64,000 bases of DNA from Circinella umbellata (lineage: Eukaryota > Mucoromycota > Mucoromycetes > Mucorales > Lichtheimiaceae), in the NCBI GenBank assembly GCA_025093555.1, contig JAIWNF010000033.1, positions 186,001-250,000 on the forward strand, given 5' to 3'. The position numbers were made by a program, and so were the translations under genes. The notes beneath the pieces are model-generated. The model had not been told where the DNA came from, ran no database searches, and was given only the letters and a program-made list of their open reading frames with translations. Below, in pieces: positions 1 through 10,161 of the stretch. Every line of letters begins with the position of its first letter. The stretch's first letter is position 1.

Positions 1-669
1 GAACCTGATTTCCATAACACTGCTATGATGGTATTACACGATTGGCTTCGTGGTCGATTACCTTATTACGTTCCACCTCCTGAGGCAGAAAGACCAACTG
101 AAGAAAAAGAAGAAGAGAAAGAAGAACCAAAGAACAATGTTCGTGTTGATCAAATCTTTAAAAATATTCAAGTTTCTGTCAAATATATGGAAGATGACAT
201 GAAGAAGGAAGCTATTATTGAAAACACACCAAAAGAACAAGTAGAAGTTGAAGAAAAACAAGTAGAAAAGAACGAAGGTGAAGAAGAACCTACTGATTGG
301 GATGAAATTTTTGAAAGTGTTGTTGGTGAAGAAGGTCCTGTTACCAAAGCACCTGTTATTGAAGGTGAAGAAGAAGAAAAAGATGAAGAAGAAGAAATTG
401 ATAGCGAACTTGAAATGAGTGATATGGGTGAAGAAATACCCAGTGATGATGAAGATGAGGAAGCACCACGAAAAAAGAGTAAAGGACAACAAGAACAAAC
501 AGAAGATGCATCATCCAAGAAAAAGAAGGCTGGTGTTCATTATTATGAAACTGCTAATGTTAAAAACCGTAATCGTAACAAGGTTAGACCTGATGAAAAC
601 ACTAAGAAGGTATTAAATAGTCGATTGAAGGGATCTTCACAAGCAGGTCTTAAGCGCAAGAGACGATAG
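1..669 (+). CDS. NOG2: Nucleolar GTP-binding protein 2, C-terminal part (5' end outside window)
   Basis: The frame is open from base 1, so the gene starts upstream; 222 residues and the stop are visible. NOG2/GNL2 is a circularly permuted GTPase that acts in pre-60S ribosome maturation and export in the nucleolus and nucleus. The GTPase domain is outside the window. What remains is the conserved segment just after it (MVLHDWLRGRLPYYVPPP, like the DWxRGKxPxFxPPP block of the family), then a long Glu/Asp-rich tail and the conserved basic end with YYETANVKNRNRNK, finishing in RLKGSSQAGLKRKRR. No intron is needed in this part. The tail length and acidic-then-basic composition are usual for the family. 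The call rests on the two conserved blocks. The only realistic alternative is another YlqF/YawG-family GTPase, and the VKNRNRNK block favours NOG2. Confidence 0.88.
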   Translation, partial: EPDFHNTAMMVLHDWLRGRLPYYVPPPEAERPTEEKEEEKEEPKNNVRVDQIFKNIQVSVKYMEDDMKKEAIIENTPKEQVEVEEKQVEKNEGEEEPTDWDEIFESVVGEEGPVTKAPVIEGEEEEKDEEEEIDSELEMSDMGEEIPSDDEDEEAPRKKSKGQQEQTEDASSKKKKAGVHYYETANVKNRNRNKVRPDENTKKVLNSRLKGSSQAGLKRKRR

Positions 670-1363
670 ACAAAAAAAATCATATTTTGTAAACAAAAAA
701 ACCAAATTACATATAAAAAAATTACTATTTGCTTTATTTTATTTTCTTTTTCGTTTTTTTATTCTTTTTTAGCATCATAACACTTTCTTTTTTTATCTTT
801 TTATATACATTATATATATATATATCATTTTGTCCCTTTTTTCTTATTATTTTTCTTTTGTATTATTATTAAAGTATCTCATTTTTTTTTTGCATCCAAT
901 TCTTATGTATTTTATTTATTGTATGCATACCAAAAAAATGAATAATCATTTTCCAAGAATTGGCCAATTAAATTAAATTATTGAGCATCTTGTATAGTCA
1001 GCTGCTTTTTTGGGGGTTGGGGGGGGGAGAAAGGAAGCAAGCACCGCTAAAATTGATTGCTAAATCAATCCATACAACCCCTCTTTCAAATTTAGCAAAA
1101 GGTGAGACATGAAGAACTTATATGGAGAGTGGATGATTGTGATGTGTAAATTAGAGACGATATACGAAAAAACGAAAGCAAAGTTGATAGATGGATGAAT
1201 AAATAAATTCAATGGATGGATGAAATGGATGGATTTTTTTTTCTTCAACCTTTGAATACATCATTACTCACGAAATGAAACGAAAATGCATCTTTCAACT
1301 GAGCAAAAAAAAAAAAAAACAAATTCACTTACGATTAAAAATTAAATAAATTCATATCAACAG
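670..1363. other. Intergenic, NOG2 to EGD2
   Basis: This AT-rich spacer between two genes on the + strand holds the 3' untranslated region of NOG2 and the promoter of EGD2. It contains T-rich tracts, a short (TA)n run near 810-825, a G-run near 1013-1027 (TTGGGGGTTGGGGGGGGG) and an A-run just before the EGD2 start. No reading frame with recognisable protein content was seen. Confidence 0.6.
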
Positions 1364-2164
1364 ATGTCTGCCCCAGTCGAAGAGAAGCCCGTTTCTGTTG
1401 AAGAAGTTGTTGAGGAAACCACCCAACAAGTCGAAGTTCCTGAAACTGAGGAAGCTGTTGCCGACACCCCTCAATCTCGTGGTGAAAAGAAGGCCCGTAA
1501 GGCCATTCTCGGTCTTGGTTTGAAGCAAGTTCCTGGCATTACCCGTGTTACCTTCACCCGTGCTCGTGGTGTATGTATTACCATTCTTTTAATGAATATT
1601 TCGAAAATAAAAGACGCGTTTTTTTTATTTTCAATGCAAATACACGAAATCAAAAAAAAATAGGAACACTAAATTAAACTAAATAATATTATATAATATA
1701 TAGATCGTCTTTGCCATTGCTCGCCCTGAAGTTTTCAAGAGCAACAACTCTGACACTTACATCGTTTTCGGTGAAGTTCAAGTTGAAGACATGCGTGCTC
1801 GTGCTCAACAAGCTGCTGCTCAACAACTTGCTGCTGAAGCTGCTGTCAAGGCTGAAGAAACTGATGCCGCTGCTCCTTCCACTGTCGCTGCTGAATCTGC
1901 TGCTGTTGTTGAAGAAGATGATGACGAAGAAGTTGATGCCACTGGTGTTGAAGATAAGGATATCGAATTAGTTGTCAGCCAAGCTAACGTTTCCCGTAAC
2001 AAGGCTATCAAGGCTTTGAAGAACAACAACAACGATATTGTCAATGCCATCATGGTAAGTTTTAGATAATAATTATAATTTGATATACACAAAGAAATTG
2101 AGATATCTAAAAATTCATGCATTTTTATTTTATTTATTTTTAATTATAGGAACTTACCATGTAA
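1364..2164 (+). CDS. EGD2: Nascent polypeptide-associated complex subunit alpha
   Basis: Three exons (1364-1570, 1704-2054, 2150-2164) give 190 residues; the last exon codes only ELTM and the stop. NAC alpha pairs with NAC beta (EGD1/BTT1) at the ribosomal exit tunnel, where it shields nascent chains and limits wrong targeting to the ER. An acidic N-terminus is followed by the NAC domain around residues 45-100 ([18 protein letters not shown] joined across intron 1 to [19 protein letters not shown]), then an Ala/Glu-rich linker and a C-terminal UBA domain ([20 protein letters not shown]). Introns start GTATGT and GTAAGT and end TAG, with phases that keep the frame. Size and order match fungal EGD2 closely. 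Frequent GCT, GTC and AAG codons fit a highly expressed gene. Confidence 0.96.
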
Positions 2165-2645
2165 AAAAAAAAGTTACATTAAACGAAACCCCCTATCTAT
2201 AAAAAGTAAAACAACGATCATTTTTTATTTTTCTTACGTCTCGACGCATTGAGATTTAAAACTCACAAAAAATACCGGCTTCTTTTTTTTTTGCTTGTTT
2301 TATAAAACAACAAAACTATATATATTATTTATGTCAAATGGATTTCTTGAATTTAAATAGTGGTGATATATGCGCTATTATATTGAGTGTGGGATGTGTA
2401 ATTGTATGAATTATTAATTGGAAACATAAAAAACGGATGGTGAAAGGAAAGAAGGAAAAACTAGTATAGTAAAGAGGGATAATATGTTTGTGAGTTATTG
2501 ATTTTTGCTAAAATGGAATGAAAATGAAGTAGTAGGAAAGATAGTGATATGAAGTAGTAGATAGTAATAGAAGTAAGGTTTTGATGATAAATGAAACTGG
2601 TTGAATGGATAATGAAAGGGAGGGAAAGGAGGAAAGATGGATAAA
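2165..2645. other. Convergent intergenic spacer, EGD2 and Erf4-family gene
   Basis: This spacer holds the 3' ends of two converging genes. It is AT-rich with A and T tracts and purine-rich stretches (2440-2640). Only chance short frames are present. Confidence 0.6.
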
Positions 2646-4301
2646 TCAATCGTACAATCTGATCTCGATCTAATACAACAATAATATCAGTATTAATATA
2701 TTGAATATAAGTGTGATGGAAACATATATATATATACTTACAAAGAGAAAAGCATGACGGACAGGATTAGCGATAGAAATACCTTGAGAATGATACACTC
2801 GATCATTTTCTGAATCAATGAATCGAACAAGTTGTTTGATAGACTAACAGGTTTTTTTCATTCAATTAATATCATACATGAATTGACAACATGAAAGAGA
2901 AAAATAATAACTTACACGTAAATAATGAGTAGAAAAAAGTATGGGCCAAATATACAAAGTTAAACATTCCATAATATTATCAAAAACGTTCGATGAAATC
3001 TTTTCCGCATTTTCCAATATTGTATTGATCTTTTCAATTGTATTACAAAGTTGATTCGGATCGATCTATGAACGTACAAAAACATATATAAACGGTCGTG
3101 TATACGAATTAGTTAGTTACCGTTATTATTTATTACTTGTTTTCTCTTTGGATATATATATACTACTTGTTATAATATAATATACATTCTCCCTTAAAAT
3201 TATTATCAAAAGTTTAAAATGATAATAATAATTTCTCTATCTCCCTATTTCTCCCCTATATCAGAAGGGGGGCGGCGTTGTTGGTAGTGATGATGGTGGT
3301 GATAAAGAAGGTGGGGGAATTGATATATAATGCTTATGGACTTTTTTGGTACAGTAAAAAAGAGGGAAAATAATAATAATATAAAGTAGATATATTTACC
3401 CGTCCTGACAGTTCGGGTGGAAAATCAGTACAAAATCTCGTAATGCCGTCTCCTCGAGAATAGTCTCGTTCAATACGAACTGCTTTCGAAGGTACGCGTT
3501 GCGTCATTTCTATCGTTTCATGGGGTGGTAAAGTATATTGTTGTTGCTGTTGTTGTTGTTGTTGCGTTGATTGCTGTTCTTCCGTGCCAAAAGACGGCTC
3601 GGTTTTTCTTGTCGCCGACAAAGAGTGCCGTGTTGCCATGGCATTCTGTAAATCTGTATTATTATTGTTGTTGTTACTATTATTGCCAACAATTGACGTT
3701 GTTCCTGTTGTCGTTGCTGTTGCTGTATTATTATTATTATTATTTTGTACACCTATTAAAGATGTTTCAACTATTTGAATTCGTAGATTTAAAAAATATA
3801 AAGGAAAAAAAAAAAGTTAGCGTCAACGGGTCAAAGAGAGGAGAGCAAAAAAAAAGTATGTGTACATGTATGTATAAAAAGGAGGTTTTTTTTTGAGTTA
3901 GGCAGAAAAATATATTATAACTTATACTCTTTTTAAAACTTACAAGCGGTTGTCATCGTCGTAGGGGTGAAGGTATAATCAAGTTTATTATTTGATATCT
4001 TATTATTATTACTATTCACAATAGTTGCTCTGGATTCTTGTTCGCTAAGTAATTGAAATGTACTTAATGATAAAGCTTTACGATGAATACTTCTATTGGT
4101 TACTGTGGTTTGACTACTTTCAATGCTGGAAGTTGAATAACGCCTCATATATCCTTCTTTACGTTTACGTCGACCGGACAATGCCGATGGATAAAATAAA
4201 CATGTATCGGTATATCGATGATATCGCTTTACATCATAATCATAAACAGCCGATTGGGTGGGTGATAGCAACAGCACAGGTGATGATGATGTGCTATCCA
4301 T
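2646..4301 (-). CDS. Erf4/GOLGA7-family protein, probable accessory subunit of a DHHC palmitoyltransferase
   Basis: Five exons (4301-3944, 3770-3400, 3065-2916, 2843-2742, 2669-2646) give 334 residues. The C-terminal half matches the Erf4/Golgin-A7 domain: VRIERDYSRGDGITRF, then FPPELSGR, IDPNQLCNTIEKINTI, NIMECLTLYIWPILFSTHYL and the end IEIRLYD, which parallels the VIEITIYE end of GOLGA7. Proteins of this family bind a DHHC enzyme (Erf2, or ZDHHC9 in animals) and stabilise it for Ras S-palmitoylation at the ER/Golgi. The first about 200 residues are low complexity (Ser/Thr-rich, poly-Asn, a Gln run near 3541-3564) and include a basic SGRRKRKE patch, so the protein is longer than the animal form. 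The last exon has only 24 coding bases. The assignment to Erf4 rather than another GOLGA7-like protein is inferred. Confidence 0.85.
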
Positions 4302-5342
4302 TAATTAGCAATACTTCTTATATGTCTGATTTTTTTTAATTTGTGTATATGGAAAGAAAAAAAGATAAGAGAAAAAGAAGCGCGAAAGAAAGAAAAATAA
4401 AAAGAAAGGAAAGGAACCAAGAGTTCTTTTTTTTTTCTTCAACTGGGTTAAACTGTATATGTGTGTACAACTTTATTATTGTTACTCCAAGTACGTTCTT
4501 TTGTATGTGTGTGCGTGTTACATGTGTGTGCACTTGTCAACAATGGTTACGTGATACTAATAAAGGTGGAGCGACCTAAATAATAATAAAAATCAAAGTC
4601 TGCTGACTTCATTGTTATTATTGTTTACCATATATATGGCATTCATCCGCTTCCATCTTCTTTGTATATATATATATATATATATGAATACTCTTATTAA
4701 ACTGGGAATTAAATCATGTATAGATAGACTCATGAAACAATGGTTACCGAAAAAAGACAATAAAAAGCCCTTTTATTTTTTTGCTTTACTTTATTAAAAA
4801 GAGAAATCTTGCAAGATGCCGACAAGAGTAATCTCGGGGGTGGGCACGTGGATTAAGACTTTAATAGAAAGAAGAGCATGATGTTCAGTTTCAGTTCCGC
4901 TTGCTATATATTGATTTTTCGCGCCAAAAAATAAAAAGTGTTACAGCATCTGAGGCCTTTGAATTTTCTTCAAAAGAAGCAATCAGCCACCAGTTAGAGG
5001 ATTTCCTAGGTAACAAAAAAAAACAATAGGCTTATACGCGACATAGGCTATGAACTCGTTCATGAAACATGAATGAACCATAACCTTTCACAAAGAGGAT
5101 ATGTGATTATATTATTATCAGATCTTTTATCAGCGTGAATATATGCGGAAAATAATCAAAAGTCGGATATATACCCAAAAAAAAAAGAAAAAAAACTGAT
5201 GATATTAACATATGAATACGAGAATATTTATTATTGTACAAAAATCAATAACAGAAAAGAAAAGAAAAGAAAAAAAGAACTTTTGTTGTATATATTTTGT
5301 ATAATATGTGGTGGTATGTAGTAAAGTCCATCAGATCACTTT
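4302..5342. other. Intergenic between two minus-strand genes
   Basis: This spacer holds the promoter side of the Erf4-family gene and the 3' side of the chitinase gene. Features seen are a purine-rich block (4341-4410), a TG-rich stretch (4455-4540), a (TA)n run near 4665-4685, and A-rich tracts near 5170-5270. No coding sequence was recognised. Confidence 0.55.
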
Positions 5343-7295
5343 TTATCGGAATTTGGCAACCTCATTCAACAATTCGTTACTATCAGAATCCTCATCCACT
5401 GACCAGACCATAACACCACCAAGATTTTTGCTTTTTGCATACTTGACTTTAATGGAAATTGATTGAGGATCGTCATAAGAAATAAAAGTCTTGTTGGTCG
5501 GGTTAAAAAGCCATGGAGTTTGTGAGACCTTGTCAAATTTACGGACCCAAGGAGATGCTGCTTTGGTAGGACTAGTTAAAACACCTTCTGAACGCAAGTT
5601 TCCATAGCGCCAGATACCAGACATACCACCAGGATCTTTACTACAATAAGGATCTTGCCAAAATGCATCAAATGAATCACCTTTGGGAAGTTGACCTGGA
5701 ATTTGGGGTTGATATTGATTCGTCTTACTCATGTCACCCTTGGTTGCTAATAATAGTTATTAAATATAATTAGTATGCTTGCTACCTTTTTTTGCCGTTG
5801 TTGGCAATTTACGTAGTAAATTTAGAGGGACGGTATTAATAATACATACTAACAGATCGACCATAGAACGCAAGACCAGGAGAAATTTTATTTGCAGGCA
5901 TACCAGCCTTCAGCCAATTATCGATTGCAGAAACAAAGCTATCAGAGTCCCCATAACCAGGTTGATAATTAAATGGTGCATTGGGTCCTGCACGTACATG
6001 AATATTATACATTTGTAACATCAGAATATATGTATATCTGAATGAGTGCGTTTGTTTTGTACATATATATTACACCAATAATAAATAAGTAGAAGAAAAT
6101 AATGCCTATATTTACCAGTAGTTGTATTCCATCCACCATTGATATCATAAGTCATAAGATTGACACGGTCAAGAACAGAGGCATAAGGTTTAACATCAGT
6201 CATATAACCGGATGGTGTAATAAAAGTGCGTACATGGACAGCAGCAGTCAACTCCTTGGTCCCTTCCTTGTACTTCTTATCCATCGCAGCTCGAAGTTCT
6301 TGGAACAATGACAAAAGGTTTTTAGAGTCACTAGCTTTATTGACTACATTACAACCAGCTCCTTGACGAGCAGGGTATTCCCAGTCTATATAAGTATAAA
6401 TACCCATCAATTTGATTATATTATTATACACATATTATTCTTTTCTATTTTTTGTCTCCCCTGTTACTTTTTGTTAAAACGTACCAATATCAATACCGTC
6501 GATACCATATCTGTATAATAATAGTGGTTATCATATTATTATTATTTTGGTTGTGTTAATATCTTTCTTGAACGATAACTATTATAATATGTTGCCCAAA
6601 AAGAAAGACCAGATTACTTACTTATCAATCTGTTTGATAGACCAGCTAATAAACTCTTTGCGACCGGAAGCATTAGCTGCCATTGTACTATTAGATTTAA
6701 AATAATACACAGTTAATTTATAGTTATTGTTTATATTAAACGATTTTTATTATTTACATTATATTTTACTATGCATGTTTATTTACCTGAACGTAATACA
6801 ACCACTCCAACCACCAACAGAAATTAACACCTTGCCATTTCTGGCATGTGCAGCCTTGACTAGTTCAGGAAGTTGTGTTTGAACTTGTTGTTCATCCGAC
6901 CATTCAGGTGTATTACCTTTAATCATGATAGCAAAAGCATAGTTGATATGTGTGTATTTAGTAAAGTCAATCTTGCTTATAGGATAACGCGCATAAAGCC
7001 CTAACATATCATATAAACAAATAAAAGAAAGGAAAAAGAGAAAAAAGATCTGATTAGCAACTAAACAGAAAAACTTCTGTAGAATACATAGATTATTTTA
7101 TACGGCTATTATGAAAAAAAGAAAAGTTAACCTACAGTTTGGAAAATACCCAGTAATTGCTTTCCTGCCACTACTACTGTTACTTTTACTGACAGCAGTT
7201 ATAGCATTAGGATCAGAAGCATGTACCACTAAAACAAGTAATGACCATAAAAAGGATATATAAAACGTTAAACAGCTTATTGTCGGTAGTAGCAT
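5343..7295 (-). CDS. Secreted glycoside hydrolase family 18 chitinase
   Basis: Seven exons (7295-7136, 7000-6787, 6687-6622, 6510-6485, 6385-6116, 5987-5850, 5746-5343) give 425 residues. GH18 chitinases cleave beta-1,4-GlcNAc polymers by substrate-assisted catalysis. Residues 1-26 are a hydrophobic signal peptide (MLLPTISCLTFYISFLW, ending near HA). Family landmarks follow: GYFPNWLYARYPI, the KVLISVGGW strand, the catalytic DxxDxDxE motif as DGIDIDWEYP with Glu158 as acid/base, VNLMTYDINGGW, LAFYGRS and VMVWSVDEDSD near the end. Introns 3 and 4 flank a 26-nt exon that carries most of the catalytic motif. No chitin-binding module, Ser/Thr-rich linker or GPI tail is seen, so it is probably a single-domain secreted enzyme for wall remodelling or nutrition. 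All splice phases keep the frame. Confidence 0.93.
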
Positions 7296-8789
7296 TTTGT
7301 TTGTTGAAGTTTTAATTGATTATGATTATAAATACAGAAAAAAAGAAAAGCAAAGAACAACAAGTATCAATCATCTTGTCATTTATACTTTTTTTTTGCT
7401 TCTGGTTTATTGTTGGGGGGAAGGAACCAAATTACGAAACCCCGTGTCATTAACACGCGTTGACGCACGTAGAATTATACGCTTATAATGTATAAATTAC
7501 CTATTTTCTCAGCTTCTCGGTTTTATCTTTCTGACAAGTATGAAATTTGTTGAATCGATATAAATAATGATTACCGAGATATGTTTCTCTAATTTCTTTT
7601 TTTTAATGTTTTTGTTTGTACTACTAAAAAAATCTATGCTCTTTTGTTTTTGTTTCTCTGTTACACCTATGTTGATCTTAAGTGAGAGAAAAAAGTAAAC
7701 AAGTAATTAACAACTCATCACAAATTTATTAATTACCAAACATTTTATGTTTGTCCTGGGGAGGTTTGCTGATGTGCGCTATCTTATTACTGCTTCACTA
7801 TTGTCAAAGAATGTCTCTTTACAGAAATATTATTATGATTTCACTCTCCTCTTCTTACCTTTTCATCCCTTATTATTTACATTGTTAGTAGTAATTAGCC
7901 CCTGCTTTTTTTTTGTGCACAAAAGTAAAAGTATATAGAGAAAGAGAACTTTTCGAATGCATTTCACAAAAAAAATCAGCCGACTATGATCTCATATTAT
8001 AAAGATACATATTGAAATAGGCGAGGATATTATTCTGCTTTTTATCTATATATATACGATTCTTATTTCTTTGCTTTTCTACCTCTCGTCCCCCTATATA
8101 CTAAAACTCAATTGACGTTTCATGAAAATATTCCAAGGTAAAAAAAAATTGGTACTAATCCTATAAGCGGCCATGACGAGCCTACAGCAATGCCAACATT
8201 CTTGTACGGTCGTACATATTAATTTTGTCAATATAATAATCAAGATTTAATATGTTCAATAAATGAATATCGGCGAATTGGATGATGATTCTCATTATTT
8301 TAAAAGGGTATAAACTAGAAAAGTAAATGATGTAATAGTTTGTGGCACGATATTCCCAATCTTTCATCATAGTGTATTTGAAATAGATTAGGGTCCATCA
8401 TTAAGCACCACGCGTTCAATATTTCCTAAACTTGGAAATAATAATAATATTACTACTAGGAGTGGCAATTAACTATTAAAACTATATATACAATACTATA
8501 AATGAAAACATCTGTATATATTATAGATGATAATTTGGATAAATGTATATTATATAATAATACATAGTTTTAGTTTGATACAGTATTGACCATTTTTGGC
8601 TTCGACGATCAGTGTTCCAAAAGTACAAAAGAAAAATTCTTGATTCAAATAATGAAGATGATACCACATCATTTTCAAAAAAAAAATTATAAATATGCTG
8701 CTTTCTTTTTTTTTATGTATATAAAGTTAGAGTTACTTTTATTACTATATGTATAAGATTTTCGCTCACCTGTTTATAAATATCGACAG

Positions 8790-8817
8790 GGTATCCAATA
8801 TATGGTATCCAATATAT
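8790..8817. repeat. 14-bp tandem duplication
   Basis: Two perfect adjacent copies of GGTATCCAATATAT, followed by GG. It is a simple local duplication with no evident function. Confidence 0.8.
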
Positions 8818-9012
8818 GGAAGAACAATATACTACCATGGCTAATAAGAATATTTGTCAATTATCTGATATATACATACATGCACATAAGAATATACCAC
8901 TCATATTTATTAAGCCGGGCTCAAAATACATATTTTTTCACAATATCAGGAAATAAAAGCATTAACCAACACAAATATTCAGTCGTGTTCTTTGGCGCTG
9001 ATACGTGAATGC

Positions 9013-9041
9013 CAGTGTACAGTATTTTTGACAGTACACTG
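9013..9041. repeat. Short inverted repeat (hairpin)
   Basis: Arms CAGTGTAC and GTACACTG are perfect 8-bp inverted repeats around a 13-nt loop, with partial symmetry inside the loop. It could be a chance hairpin or two collapsed ends of an inverted-repeat element. No target duplication was recognised. Confidence 0.5.
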
Positions 9042-10161
9042 TTGAAATATTATCTTTTATTTAGAAAGATAATGATTAATTGCATGAATGGAAATTGTAT
9101 TGGAAAGCTGAAGTACAAAAAGATGAAGCCATTATGTGTAAATTTCTTTGGTTTTTTTCAAAAATACCATTACTTATAATATGCTACATACCATGTTATG
9201 AAAAAATTAACTAGCCAAATCATGTCGACTTTCGTGAGCCCACGTATGTAAAGGAACTCAGAAAGTTACTTTTTATTTGCATAAAACTATTTCAGATTTT
9301 AGTTAGTATACCATATCTATTAGAAACCATATTAGATTCTAACAATATCTTTTTTTATTACAAAGAAGCAATACCATTTTATACAGTGACATATAATTTG
9401 GACAATTTTTTTTATTAGGTAGTCTTATCGTCGTTACCCCGCCATTGACTATATAAGCAAAGGTCGCCAAAGTATGTAAAAAGGTTTTTGGTAATCAATT
9501 TGATTAATTAAATAATAATGATACGTAGATAACAACACGTGAGTTAAATAACAATAAGGAAAGCTGTTATTATGAGTGATAATAATAACATCAATAAACA
9601 AATATAAGCAAGAAAAGAGATGTTGAAGAAGGAAAAATGATGTATCATCTTCGCGTTTGATACATAATGACTCATAAAGAACGAAATGACCCATACATAT
9701 TTTGGTATTCTTTTTGTTATCACTGAATCTCGTGATGTTTTTCTTTTCCTTTTATAACAAGAATAATAATGATGCTTCCAAGTGATTATTTTATTTCCTA
9801 TTTCAATGAAGAATAAAAATTTTCCCAGTATAAAATAATATAATATAATAATGTAGTATATCTGTATGTAATCAATTGATCTTTGCATCCATTTGTTTTT
9901 ACGATGAAAAATAATAATAATACTTTGATTTAATAATAAACACAATATAAATATAACATGATAGGAATAAGAGAATAAGAGAATAATTAACAGCGAATAA
10001 TGAATAAAGGGGAATAAGAGAGATAATCTAGTAATATATGTACAAGTTTTGGGTTTTTGATTGAGGAAACGAGTCCTGCTCTATCTAAATATATATATAA
10101 TATGGTGCTTCAAAATGGGAAGATAATTATAATAAATATAAGGGAGAAGAAGGTTAATTGC

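Larger units (their letters stand above)
7296..10161. other. Long intergenic region, chitinase to ENA ATPase
   Basis: This is 2.9 kb of AT-rich DNA with no recognised gene; frames present are short and hydrophobic or low complexity. It contains the chitinase promoter (right of 7295), a 14-bp tandem duplication at 8790-8817, an inverted repeat at 9013-9041, and GAATAAGAGA-type repeats near 9965-10025. The minus-strand frame at 8182-8370 has no similarity I recognise. Confidence 0.5.

Noticed and set aside
58..518. Two long minus-strand frames opposite NOG2
   Set aside because: They are antisense shadows of the Glu/Lys-rich NOG2 tail and have Phe- or Ser-only composition.
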